From: Pseudomonadota bacterium
Lineage (GTDB): Bacteria > Pseudomonadota > Alphaproteobacteria > Rhizobiales > Segnochrobactraceae
Direction: 5' to 3'
Assembly (NCBI GenBank): GCA_023442215.1
Contig: JAEZMP010000548.1
Location: 1 to 16,986 of the forward strand
Length of the DNA stretch: 16,986 nucleotides
Each line of letters begins with the position of its first letter. Positions within the stretch are counted from its first letter, which is position 1. Of this stretch, positions 7,183 through 13,915 are shown one piece after another. The position numbers were made by a program, and so were the translations under genes. The notes under the pieces are model-generated. The model saw only the letters and a list, made by a program, of their open reading frames with translations. It made no database searches and was not told where the DNA came from.

Positions 7183-7504
7183 TCCGATCGGACGTTGTTT
7201 TCCATGAGCTTGTGGATTCGACCTCCGCGCTGGCGCCCACCGGCGTCGCGGCCGGTGCGGAAAAACGCCTGTTATTTAGGCAACTCGGAGTGCACGCGGC
7301 GACCCGGGGCACGGCCGATGGTGACCGCCTGCGGTCAACGCGACCATGAAACTTGATCCAGCGCAGCCGCGGGAAACGGATCCGTGTTAAATCGGGCATC
7401 TGCTCCGAAAGGCGAATTCCGGCGCCCCGTCCGGCGCGCTATTCCCGTTCGTCATCCCAGGACAGAAAAATCTGCCGCCATGCCGCCCCGCACGAGGAAA
7501 CGCC
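7183..7504. other. Divergent intergenic region between atzF and the CoA-transferase gene
   Basis: About 320 bases between the candidate operator and the CoA-transferase start. It is less GC-rich in places than the coding regions. I see no convincing gene, tRNA or long repeat. The only clear element is the ribosome site GAGGAAA (7494-7500) before ATG 7505. A promoter for the CoA-transferase must lie here, but none of the candidate boxes is good enough to name. Confidence 0.5.
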
Positions 7505-9010
7505 ATGCCCACCACCCGGATTCGCCGCGCCTCGCTTCTCGATCGCGTCGTGACCGCCGAGGAGGCCGCTCGCCACATCCGCGACGGCATGACGGTGGGG
7601 ATGAGCGGCTTCACCCGCGCGGGTGAGGCGAAGGCGGTGCCGATGGCGCTGGCCCAGCGCGCCAAGACCGATCCGCTCAAGATCACCCTGATCACCGGTG
7701 CTTCGCTCGGCAACGATCTCGACAAGACCCTCGCCGAGGCCCACGTGCTTTCGCGCCGCCTGCCGTTCCAGGCCGATCCCTCGCTGCGCAAGGCGATCAA
7801 CGCCGGCGAGGTGATGTTCGTCGACCAGCACCTGTCTGAGACGGTAGAGATGCTGCGCGCCCGCACGCTCGGTCCGATCGACGTCGCGGTGGTGGAGGCG
7901 GTCGCGATCACGGCCGATGGCGGCATCGTGCCGACGACGTCCGTCGGCAACTCGGCGACGTTCGCCATCCTTGCGGAGAAGGTCATCGTCGAGATCAACA
8001 CCTCCCAGCCGCCGGAACTCGAAGGCCTGCACGACGTCTACATCCCGACCCGCCGTCCGACCCGCCAGCCGATCCCGGTGATGGCGCCGGACCAGCGCGT
8101 CGGCATGCCGTTCATCCCGATCGACCCCGACAAGATCGTCGCCATCGTACTGACCGAGAAGCTCGACAGCTCCGCCTCGGTGCAGGCTCCGGACGAGGAC
8201 ACCCGGGCGATCGCCCGCCACCTCATCGGGCTGCTGGAGCATGAGGTCGAACTCGGGCGGCTGACCTATTCGCTTCCGCCGCTGCAGGCCGGCATCGGCT
8301 CGGTCGCGAACGCCGTGCTGCACGGCTTCATCGATTCGCCCTTCCACGATCTCACGATGTATTCCGAAGTGCTTCAGGACAGCACCTTCGACCTGATCGA
8401 TGCCGGCAAGCTGAACTTCGCCTCCGGCTCGTCGATCACGCTGTCGGAAGCGAAATATCGCGCGGTGATCCCGAACATCTCGCACTACAAGAGCCGGCTC
8501 GTGCTGCGGCCGCAGGAGATCAGCAACCACCCCGAGGTGGTGCGGCGGCTCGGCCTCATCTGCATCAACACGGCGCTCGAGGTCGATCTCTACGGCAACG
8601 TCAATTCCACGCACGTCGGCGGCACGCACATGATGAACGGCATCGGCGGTTCGGGCGATTTCGCCCGCAACGCCTCGCTGTCGGTGTTCGTCACCAAGTC
8701 CATCGCCAAGGACGGCCGCATCTCCAGCGTGGTGCCGATGGTCAGCCATGTCGACCACAACGAGCACGATGTCGACGTCATCGTCACCGAGGTCGGCATC
8801 GCCGACCTGCGCGGATTGGCGCCGCGGGAGCGCGCGCGCGAGATCATCGCCAACTGCGTGCACCCGTCCTATCGCGGCGCGCTGGAGGATTATTTCGAGC
8901 GCGCCCTCAAGCGTGGCGGACAAACGCCTCATATCATTGAGGAAGCGTTGTCCTGGCACGTGCGGCTGCGCGAGACCGGCACGATGCTCCTGCCCGAGAC
9001 CGTCGCCTGA
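7505..9010 (+). CDS. Acetyl-CoA hydrolase/transferase family protein (succinate/acetate CoA-transferase type)
   Basis: A 501-residue class-I CoA-transferase of the Cat1/AarC/YgfH group, which moves CoA between succinyl-CoA and acetate or a similar short acid; some relatives act as hydrolases. Family features include GMTVGMSGFTRAGEAK (28-43), GGIVPTTSVGNS (139-150), QAGIGSVANAVL (261-272) and the catalytic Glu E288 in MYSEVLQD. Further on are NFASGSSITLSE and GGSGDFARNA, which form the CoA pocket in relatives. Length and motif order match full-length members. ATG 7505 has GAGG (7494-7497) upstream. It reads away from atzF and ends at a strong hairpin, so it is a single-gene unit. A link to the nitrogen cluster is not evident; acetate or propionate metabolism is the likely role. 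The acid substrates cannot be told from sequence alone. Confidence 0.92.
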   Translation: MPTTRIRRASLLDRVVTAEEAARHIRDGMTVGMSGFTRAGEAKAVPMALAQRAKTDPLKITLITGASLGNDLDKTLAEAHVLSRRLPFQADPSLRKAINAGEVMFVDQHLSETVEMLRARTLGPIDVAVVEAVAITADGGIVPTTSVGNSATFAILAEKVIVEINTSQPPELEGLHDVYIPTRRPTRQPIPVMAPDQRVGMPFIPIDPDKIVAIVLTEKLDSSASVQAPDEDTRAIARHLIGLLEHEVELGRLTYSLPPLQAGIGSVANAVLHGFIDSPFHDLTMYSEVLQDSTFDLIDAGKLNFASGSSITLSEAKYRAVIPNISHYKSRLVLRPQEISNHPEVVRRLGLICINTALEVDLYGNVNSTHVGGTHMMNGIGGSGDFARNASLSVFVTKSIAKDGRISSVVPMVSHVDHNEHDVDVIVTEVGIADLRGLAPRERAREIIANCVHPSYRGALEDYFERALKRGGQTPHIIEEALSWHVRLRETGTMLLPETVA

Positions 9011-9024
9011 ACGGCGTTGCTGGT

Positions 9025-9049
9025 ACGGGCGGGGAACAGCCCCGCCCGT
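9025..9049. terminator. Bidirectional hairpin between convergent genes
   Basis: A perfect 10-base stem, ACGGGCGGGG (9025-9034) with CCCCGCCCGT (9040-9049), closes a five-base loop AACAG. A second pair ACGGCG (9011-9016) and CGCCGT (9052-9057) can extend it. It fills the 46-base gap between the CoA-transferase stop and the mutarotase stop. T-runs are absent on both sides. Confidence 0.7.
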
Positions 9050-9056
9050 CGCGCCG

Positions 9057-10073
9057 TCAGATCGCTTCGAAGCGGAAGCTGTAGCTCGTCTTCAGCGGGG
9101 TGCCGGGCTCGAAGCGTGTCGCCGTTCCGACTCCGGCGGCACGCAGCGGCGACGCCGGATTGAGCCCGTGGGCGTAGCCGAGATCGAACGCGGCGGAGAT
9201 CGGCTCCACGCCGAGGCCGAGGAAGCGCCCGTTCCACGGCGCGAACTTGCGGCCGCGGTTGGAAACCCAGAGCAGCAGCCCGGGCAGCACCGCGGCATCC
9301 CAGTCCAGGATGGTGCGATAGCGCTCGGCATGATTGGTGAGGATCACGCGCCCGCCGTGGTCGGCCGCGATCAGCAGTTCCTCGGCATCGCGGTCGAGAG
9401 GCAGCCGAGAGAACGACAGCGTCGAGCCATCCAGCATCGGCACGGCATCGAGGCCGGGAAGCACCTTGCCGTGGGCGGCGCGCGACACGCCCTTCTCGAA
9501 CACGCCGGGATAGGTGAACACCCGGACCGGGCCTTCGAACCCGATCTCGAATGAGCCGGGCTCCTCGGGCAGCGCGAAGGTCGGGTGCAGCCCCCACGGC
9601 ATCTCGCAGGATCGCCGCGCTGTGATCTCGACCACCACCGAGATCATCGCCTCGCCCGGCAGGACGTGGATCGCCCGCGAGACGCGCTCGATCGGCATGG
9701 TGTCGGGAAAGTCGAAGTGGCAGGCGAGATGATCCGGCGAGCACGAATCGAGCACCCAGGGCTCGTTCGCGACCGCGCCGTGGCCGTAGGCATCCGGCGA
9801 GGCGAGATCGCGGTCGACGCCGTTCATCCAGTCCTCGAGGAGGTCGGTGCGCGGCTTGCCGGGAAGTCCGAACGGCAGGCAGGTCCAGTCGCCGCGCAGG
9901 CCCTGCAGCAGCGGCCCGACCGGCGGCTCGAACCGCTCGTCAGCCCAGGGCGCGACCTTGAAGGGGAATACCTTGCGGCCGTCGTCGAGCACGATCTCCA
10001 CCGGCGCCATCATCGCTCCGGTCGGCCGCACCGCGATGTGGCCGCGGTCCCAGCCGAGCGTCCATTCGGTCAT
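9057..10073 (-). CDS. Aldose 1-epimerase-like protein (galactose mutarotase fold)
   Basis: A 338-residue protein with the pattern of aldose mutarotases, which interconvert the alpha and beta anomers of a sugar. Visible landmarks are GHGAVANEPW (97-106, with H98), MPWGLHPTFALP (158-169, with H163) and, near the C-terminus, LGLGVEPISAA (286-295) whose E290 is in the place of the catalytic Glu. Two His plus one Glu is the usual active site. It lies downstream of an AGE-family epimerase gene on the same strand, so it probably supplies the right anomer for that enzyme. ATG 10073 has AAGGAAG seven bases upstream and overlaps, as ATGA, the stop of a small repeat-encoded frame. The sugar is unknown. 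Confidence 0.82.
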   Translation of the reverse strand: MTEWTLGWDRGHIAVRPTGAMMAPVEIVLDDGRKVFPFKVAPWADERFEPPVGPLLQGLRGDWTCLPFGLPGKPRTDLLEDWMNGVDRDLASPDAYGHGAVANEPWVLDSCSPDHLACHFDFPDTMPIERVSRAIHVLPGEAMISVVVEITARRSCEMPWGLHPTFALPEEPGSFEIGFEGPVRVFTYPGVFEKGVSRAAHGKVLPGLDAVPMLDGSTLSFSRLPLDRDAEELLIAADHGGRVILTNHAERYRTILDWDAAVLPGLLLWVSNRGRKFAPWNGRFLGLGVEPISAAFDLGYAHGLNPASPLRAAGVGTATRFEPGTPLKTSYSFRFEAI

Positions 10074-10147
10074 GAGTTTGCTTCCTTGGCTTCGGCTTCC
10101 GTGAATTCGGCTTCCGTGAATTCGGCTTCCATGAACTCGGCTTCCAT
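10070..10147 (-). CDS. Possible 25-residue acidic repeat peptide
   Basis: A frame from ATG 10147 through the 15-base repeats encodes repeated pentapeptides MEAEF, TEAEF and EAKEA, then stops in TGA overlapping the mutarotase ATG (ATGA). It could serve as a leader that couples translation of the mutarotase, or it may be only a by-product of the repeat. The ribosome site for ATG 10147 is poor, and no known family is recognisable. A second ATG at 10132 is also in frame. Confidence 0.2.
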   Translation of the reverse strand: MEAEFMEAEFTEAEFTEAEAKEANS

Positions 10148-10170
10148 GAACTCGGCTTCGAAGGCTTCGT
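10081..10170. repeat. 15-bp tandem repeat between AGE epimerase and mutarotase genes
   Basis: Four intact 15-base units lie head to tail: CTTCCGTGAATTCGG twice (10096-10125), then CTTCCATGAACTCGG twice (10126-10155). Degenerate units flank them at 10081-10095 and 10156-10170. The two unit types differ at two positions. On the transcribed strand every unit carries GGAAG, a ribosome-binding-like stretch. The array occupies most of the 118-base gap between the two reverse-strand genes. Confidence 0.9.
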
Positions 10171-10191
10171 CGCCGGCCGCCCCGGCGCGGC

Positions 10192-11373
10192 TCAACCCGC
10201 GTGGCCTTGCGCCCTCAGAACCTCGAAGCAGTTCGAGATCGCATGATAGTCCGCCTTCACCGGCGGGCTCTTGGGCTCGTCGTAGCGCTGGTTGTTCTCG
10301 TCGACGCGGAGATACCACCCGCCACGCTCGCGATCGACCATGTACTCCCAGGTCCATGCCCAGATCTTGTGGTACCAGTCGAGATATCGCTGTTCGCCGG
10401 TCGCCTTGTGGAGCAGGTAGGCGGCCGAGAAGGATTCGGACGGCAGCCAGTGATATTTGTCGCGGTCGATCGGAACGAGGTTCTCGTCGAAGGTATAGTA
10501 GAACCCGCCCCGCGCTTCGTCCCAGAACGGCGTGACGGCGAGATCGAAGATTTCGGCCGCGCGCGTCTTGAAGCGGTCTTCCCCGGTAAGCCGGTAGAGC
10601 GTCAGCAGCAGCTTCGCCCATTCGGCGTGGTGGCCCGGCTGGAAGCCTTCCGGCCGGAAGGTATGATCGTTGGCGCGCTTTGCGGCCTCCGGGTCCACCG
10701 CCCAGTCGGACGTGAAGTGCTCGTGGATGAAACCGCCATGAGCGGCGGGAAACTCGATGGCGATCTTGTTGGCGATGTGGATCGCGCGATCGAGGAACGG
10801 CCGGCTTCCGGTCGCCTCGTAGGCAGCGATCATCGCCTCGCAGAGGTGCATGTTGGCGTTCTGGCCGCGATAGCTGTCTGGGTTCGCCCACCCGGCATCG
10901 AAGCCCTCGATGGCGAGCTGCTGCGGCCCCTCGATGAAGTGGGCCTCGATCAGCGCCGCGACGTCGCGCAGGCCGGCGTCCGGCACGATCTTGCGGGCGG
11001 CGGTGGCGTGGGCCAGCAGCACGAAGGCGTGACCGTAGGCCTTGAGCGAGGGATCGACCACCGTGTCGCCCTTCGCCACCCAGCCATAGCCACGCAAAAC
11101 CGGGTCGCGAAGGACCGTTTCGAGGAAATTCAGGCCGTGACGCACCGCGTCGCGCAGCATCTCGTCGCCGAAGAGTTCGAACCCGATCGCGGCGTTGTAG
11201 GTCATGCGCGACATGCCGACGAGATGCTTGGTCTCGCGGTCATAGATCGTGCCGTCGATCAGGAAGGCGTTGAAGAAGCCGCCCTTTTCCCGGTCGATCG
11301 CCACGGGGAAATAGAAATCCAGGCACTGGCGGATATGCGATTTCAGGAAATCCGGCGACGCGAAATCGGGCAT
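10192..11373 (-). CDS. AGE-family sugar epimerase/isomerase (mannose isomerase/YihS-like)
   Basis: A 393-residue (alpha/alpha)6-barrel enzyme of the N-acylglucosamine 2-epimerase superfamily, which epimerises or isomerises sugars at C2. Conserved pieces are MSRMTYNAAIGFEL (54-67, R56), KAYGHAF (111-117), YRGQNANMHLCEAM (168-181, H176), HTFRPEGFQPGHHAEWAKLL (237-256, H248, E251), and ADYHAISNC (374-382, H377). The YRG-NANMH box and the ending with a late His resemble bacterial mannose isomerase and sulfoquinovose isomerase YihS. ATG 11373 is chosen because GGGAGGGG lies upstream; GTG 11391 would extend by six residues. It pairs with the mutarotase downstream. No sulfoquinovose, mannose or glucosamine genes are nearby, so the sugar remains open: D-mannose/D-fructose is the most ordinary guess. 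Confidence 0.87.
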   Translation of the reverse strand: MPDFASPDFLKSHIRQCLDFYFPVAIDREKGGFFNAFLIDGTIYDRETKHLVGMSRMTYNAAIGFELFGDEMLRDAVRHGLNFLETVLRDPVLRGYGWVAKGDTVVDPSLKAYGHAFVLLAHATAARKIVPDAGLRDVAALIEAHFIEGPQQLAIEGFDAGWANPDSYRGQNANMHLCEAMIAAYEATGSRPFLDRAIHIANKIAIEFPAAHGGFIHEHFTSDWAVDPEAAKRANDHTFRPEGFQPGHHAEWAKLLLTLYRLTGEDRFKTRAAEIFDLAVTPFWDEARGGFYYTFDENLVPIDRDKYHWLPSESFSAAYLLHKATGEQRYLDWYHKIWAWTWEYMVDRERGGWYLRVDENNQRYDEPKSPPVKADYHAISNCFEVLRAQGHAG

Positions 11374-11646
11374 TGCCCTGTCCCCTCCCACTCGGGTTCG
11401 CGGAACGTCGCCGGCAGCCGCATCCCCTTGCGGAATGGCCGTGGCGCGCTCCTGTCATCGTTCATTTCGCTTCTGGAATAGGGCCTCGCGGGGCCGCGGT
11501 CCAGTGGCAGCGCTCCCGCAACAACGGGCTAACACCCGGCCCGCAGGTCGCGGGTGCTATGGTTTCGGACCTACGGAGACGCGTCCGCCGGCCTGCGTTC
11601 CAGGCGCGGCCCGAACGAGGCGCGCCCAAAACAAAGGAGACGCACG
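11374..11646. promoter_or_regulatory. Divergent promoter region, AGE operon and PfpI gene
   Basis: This 273-base gap must carry promoters for both flanking genes. A TGCTATGGT extended -10-like box (11555-11563) lies about 85 bases before the PfpI start, without a good -35. The overlapping arms CACCCG (11532-11537) and CGGGTG (11551-11556) could form a hairpin just before it. I find no convincing promoter for the reverse gene and no other gene. Confidence 0.3.
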
Positions 11647-12252
11647 ATGGCTGCCAAGCGCATTCTGATGATCGTCGGCGATTTCACCGAAGACTACGAG
11701 ACCATGGTGCCGTTCCAGGCCCTGCTCGCCGTCGGCCACAAGGTCGATGCCGTCTGCCCGGGCAAGAAGAAGGGCGACTGGGTCGCGACCGCGATCCACG
11801 ATTTCGAAGGCCAGCAGACCTATAGCGAGAAGCCCGGCCACCGCTTCGCGCTCAACGCGACCTTCTCCGACATCAAGGTCGAGGACTATGACGCGCTCGT
11901 CATTCCCGGTGGGCGCGCGCCGGAATATCTCCGCCTTGATGCCGGGGTGATCGCCGCGGTGCGCCATTTCTTCGAGGCCGGCAAGCCCGTCGCCGCCATC
12001 TGCCACGGCCCGCAGTTGCTCGCCGCCGCTAAGGTGCTGGAAGGCCGCACCTGCTCGGCCTATCCGGCCTGCCGGCCGGAGGTGGAGCTCGCCGGCGGCA
12101 CCTATGCCGATATCGCCATCGACGGCGCGGTGACGGACGGCAACCTCGTCACGGCGCCCGCCTGGCCGGCGCATCCGGCGTGGATCGGCCAGTTCCTCAC
12201 CGTGCTCGGCACGCGCATCGAGCATGCCGACAGGGTGCTCGCCGCCGCCTGA
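11647..12252 (+). CDS. DJ-1/PfpI family protein (class I glutamine amidotransferase-like)
   Basis: A 201-residue cytosolic protein of the DJ-1/PfpI superfamily. The nucleophile elbow AAICHGPQLL gives C119 followed by H120; GDFTEDYE (11-18) supplies the acidic residue E15 equivalent to the PfpI Glu, and PGGRAPEYLRL (87-97) includes E93. VEDYDALVIPGGRAPE is a hallmark of PfpI/YhbO proteins. Members have been described as proteases, chaperones or glyoxal-adduct repair enzymes, and the in vivo role is debated. At 201 residues it is slightly longer than PfpI (about 166) because of extra residues after GHKVDAVCPGK. ATG 11647 has AAAGGAG eight bases upstream. It is transcribed alone, followed by a hairpin at 12265-12292. 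Confidence 0.92.
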   Translation: MAAKRILMIVGDFTEDYETMVPFQALLAVGHKVDAVCPGKKKGDWVATAIHDFEGQQTYSEKPGHRFALNATFSDIKVEDYDALVIPGGRAPEYLRLDAGVIAAVRHFFEAGKPVAAICHGPQLLAAAKVLEGRTCSAYPACRPEVELAGGTYADIAIDGAVTDGNLVTAPAWPAHPAWIGQFLTVLGTRIEHADRVLAAA

Positions 12253-12264
12253 CCCGCCACGCTT

Positions 12265-12292
12265 CCGCCCGCCGGACGAGAACGGCGGGCGG
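12265..12292 (+). terminator. GC-rich hairpin after the PfpI gene
   Basis: A perfect 10-base stem CCGCCCGCCG (12265-12274) and CGGCGGGCGG (12283-12292) with loop GACGAGAA begins 13 bases after the PfpI stop. There is no T-run, but position and stability suggest a transcript end. Confidence 0.6.
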
Positions 12293-12306
12293 ACCGGCCC
12301 GCGGCG

Positions 12307-12315
12307 TGCTATCAT
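12307..12315 (+). promoter_or_regulatory. Possible extended -10 promoter of the RHH gene
   Basis: TGCTATCAT matches the extended -10 pattern TGN-TATAAT with one mismatch and lies 35 bases before the gene. No -35 box is seen upstream, where the terminator hairpin sits. Confidence 0.3.
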
Positions 12316-12350
12316 CACCCGAAAAGCACGAGCCGGGAGGATGGAAAGCC

Positions 12351-12722
12351 ATGTGCCGCCTGTTCGTCGGAGCCGATCCCGCGCTGTGGCGCAACCGCAC
12401 GCGCTCCGTGCGCCTCAGCGGGGTTTCCACAAGCATTCGCCTCGAGGACTTCTACTGGACGACGCTGGAAGAGATCGCCCGGCGCGATGGGCTGTCGCTC
12501 GGTCAGCTCGTCTCCAGGCTCTATGACGAGCTGGCGAGCGAAGGCGAGATCGATAACTTCGCCTCGTTTCTGCGGGTCTGCTGTGGTCGCTATCTGGCGC
12601 TGCAGCTCGCCGGCGAGGTGCCGGCCAACCGCGCCGTGCCGATCCGCAGTCTCGATGCGGAGCGCATTCTCGCCCGTGAGAACGCCGCCCGGGCATTCGC
12701 GAGCGCGCGCGAAAGCGCCTGA
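12351..12722 (+). CDS. Ribbon-helix-helix domain protein (RHH_4-like)
   Basis: A 123-residue small protein. Residues 17-30 (TRSVRLSGVSTSIR) look like the DNA-contacting beta strand, followed by two helices (LEDFYWTTLEEIARRD, 31-46, and LSLGQLVSRLYDEL, 48-61). FASFLRVCCGRYLAL (70-84) with a Cys pair is conserved in related alphaproteobacterial proteins as I remember them. The N-terminus MCRLFVGADPALW before the ribbon is also characteristic of this group. RHH proteins act as dimeric repressors or as DNA-binding antitoxins, but no toxin gene is adjacent, so a stand-alone regulator is more likely. GGGAGG (12335-12340) precedes ATG 12351. The C-terminal tail (90-123) is charged and probably disordered. 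Confidence 0.8.
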   Translation: MCRLFVGADPALWRNRTRSVRLSGVSTSIRLEDFYWTTLEEIARRDGLSLGQLVSRLYDELASEGEIDNFASFLRVCCGRYLALQLAGEVPANRAVPIRSLDAERILARENAARAFASARESA

Positions 12723-12736
12723 ATCCCGTCTGGCCG

Positions 12737-12770
12737 CCCGAAGTCCCGTTCTTCCCGAAGTCCCGTTCTT
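12737..12770. repeat. 17-bp perfect tandem duplication
   Basis: CCCGAAGTCCCGTTCTT occurs twice back to back (12737-12753 and 12754-12770) in the 47-base gap between the convergent RHH and TerC-family genes. The last base is the first base of the TerC-family stop codon as read on the plus strand. Function unknown; possibly replication slippage. Confidence 0.85.
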
Positions 12771-13447
12771 CAGGTCGCCGCCGGCAGGTGTTGCAGCACC
12801 TCGAGCGAGCCCTCGTAGATCATCTTCAGCGCGATATAGAGGACGATGGCGAGGCCGATATAGGAGATCCAGCGGAAGCGGGAGAGCAGCGAAGCGATCA
12901 GCGAAGCCGCGAGCCCCATCAGCGCGACCGACAGCGCGAGTCCGATGATCAGCACGCCCGGATGCTCGCGAGCGGCTCCGGCGACGGCCAGCACGTTGTC
13001 GAGCGACATCGACACGTCGGCGATGATGATCTGCGTCACCGCCTGACCGAAGGTCTTGCGGGGCTTGCCGCCCTCCTTGCCCTTGCCGGCGAAGACGACC
13101 GTCTCCTCCGCTTCGGCATCGTCGGCGATCGCGGCCTTTTCCGCCTCGTGGTCGGCGCGGATCTCGCGCCACATCTTCCAGCACACCCAGAGCAGTAGAA
13201 TGCCGCCGGCGAGCAGCAGCCCGATGATGGCGAGCAGGTGCACGGCGATGGAAGCGAACACGATCCGAAGCGCCGTCGCGGCGAGAATGCCGACCAGGAT
13301 GACCTTGAGGCGTTGCTCGCGCGGCAGCCCGGCCGCCGCGAGGCCGACCACAACGGCATTGTCGCCGGCAAGCACCACGTCGATCAGCAGCACCTGCACC
13401 AGAGCGGTCAAAGCCGCAGGCTCTAACAATCCGGTGAAGAATTCCAC
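12770..13447 (-). CDS. TerC/YjbE-family integral membrane protein, putative metal exporter
   Basis: A 225-residue membrane protein. Two homologous halves each carry the acidic motif of the family within a transmembrane helix: IDVVLAGDNAVVV (22-34) and IADVSMSLDNVLAV (142-155). Hydrophobic segments lie near 12-40, 49-64, 68-90, 137-157, 164-187 and 193-210, giving six or more passes. A charged, cytosolic-looking loop (91-135, rich in Glu, Lys and Ala) separates the halves. TerC relatives export manganese or supply metal to secreted enzymes; YjbE-type proteins are annotated as putative metal transporters. GTG 13447 is chosen because V/M-E-F-F is the normal N-terminus and no other start fits; the ribosome site (GAAAGA) is weak. 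Its leader is unusually structured. Confidence 0.88.
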   Translation of the reverse strand: MEFFTGLLEPAALTALVQVLLIDVVLAGDNAVVVGLAAAGLPREQRLKVILVGILAATALRIVFASIAVHLLAIIGLLLAGGILLLWVCWKMWREIRADHEAEKAAIADDAEAEETVVFAGKGKEGGKPRKTFGQAVTQIIIADVSMSLDNVLAVAGAAREHPGVLIIGLALSVALMGLAASLIASLLSRFRWISYIGLAIVLYIALKMIYEGSLEVLQHLPAAT

Positions 13448-13525
13448 GGGGATGCGTCTTTCGCGTTCGGGAGTGAACGGGGTGGGCGAGGTCTGGGGAG
13501 GACACCACACAGGCCACTTCCGGAT

Positions 13526-13592
13526 AAAACGCCCCGGAAATGCTGAATGTTCCGGGCTTAAACCCGTCCCGCCGCGATTGCAAGGCGGCGGG
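13526..13592 (-). promoter_or_regulatory. Structured leader of the TerC/YjbE gene with two stem-loops
   Basis: Reading the reverse strand, the first hairpin pairs CCCGCCGC (13592-13585) with GCGGCGGG (13575-13568) around nine bases. The second pairs CCCGGAA (13556-13550) with TTCCGGG (13539-13533) around ten bases and is followed by GCG then TTTT (13529-13526), like a short terminator. CGGG (13566-13563) can pair instead with CCCG (13556-13553) and would disrupt the second stem. The gene starts about 80 bases further on. The conserved core of the manganese-sensing yybP-ykoY riboswitch is not evident. Confidence 0.45.
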
Positions 13593-13767
13593 ATGCCCGT
13601 TCCTTTCCATACGAACCGCGCGATACGACGAGATGACGATGCGCGCTCCACGTGCGGGATCGCAAGACACAAGAGATCGTTTCGGGCGATGACTCCGCGC
13701 CACGGTCGATACGTCGGAGCCGTTAACCCCGCGTCGTCGCGCCGACGTCTCGGTCGCACCAAACCGA
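13593..13767. other. Divergent intergenic region between the YjbE leader and the thiB promoter
   Basis: About 175 bases that must contain the start of the TerC/YjbE transcript. I see no gene, no RNA gene and no promoter good enough to name. Confidence 0.4.
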
Positions 13768-13796
13768 TTGCATCGGCGCCGGTCGGTGGCTAACGT
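13768..13796 (+). promoter_or_regulatory. Probable promoter of the thiBPQ operon
   Basis: TTGCAT (13768-13773) and TAACGT (13791-13796) are separated by 17 bases. Each matches consensus only in part, but transcription would begin near 13803, just before the first base of the riboswitch, which supports the assignment. Confidence 0.4.
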
Positions 13797-13802
13797 CGGC
13801 CT

Positions 13803-13892
13803 TGTCTCGCGGGGTGCCCGAATGGGCTGAGAGGCGCGCAAGCCAACCCGTCGAACCTGATCCGGATCGTACCGGCGGAGGGATCGAGATGA
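13803..13892 (+). ncRNA. TPP (thiamine pyrophosphate) riboswitch
   Basis: A clear THI element. The closing stem pairs TCTCG (13805-13809) with CGAGA (13885-13889). GGGGTGCCC (13811-13819) and the invariant CTGAGA (13827-13832) form the pyrimidine-sensing arm. ACCCGTCGAACCTGATCCGG (13846-13865) and the later CCGGCGGAGGGA (13872-13883) form the pyrophosphate-sensing arm and core. It precedes thiB by about 140 bases, so TPP binding should repress the transport operon. The downstream platform lacks an intrinsic terminator (see separate entry). Confidence 0.95.
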
Positions 13893-13915
13893 CGGCGTGA
13901 TACGCCCATCCCCTC
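13878..13915 (+). promoter_or_regulatory. Possible alternative hairpin linking riboswitch core and leader
   Basis: GAGGGAT (13878-13884), part of the conserved riboswitch core, can pair with ATCCCCTC (13908-13915) with one bulge; GGCGT (13894-13898) and ACGCC (13902-13906) form an inner stem. Folding this way would break the ligand-bound structure. No T-run follows. It could be the switching helix; this is a hand-drawn structure. Confidence 0.35.

Noticed and set aside
7439..8959. Reverse-strand open frame of 506 codons opposite the CoA-transferase
   Set aside because: Asp/Arg/His-rich shadow of a strongly conserved forward gene.
13448..13620. yybP-ykoY manganese riboswitch upstream of the TerC/YjbE gene
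   Set aside because: The expected conserved core was looked for and not seen on the transcribed strand, so only an unassigned structured leader is reported.
12315..13841. Reverse-strand open frame of 508 codons across the RHH gene, the TerC-family gene and its leader
   Set aside because: It runs in a different frame from the TerC-family protein and over the riboswitch edge; it is an Arg-rich shadow.
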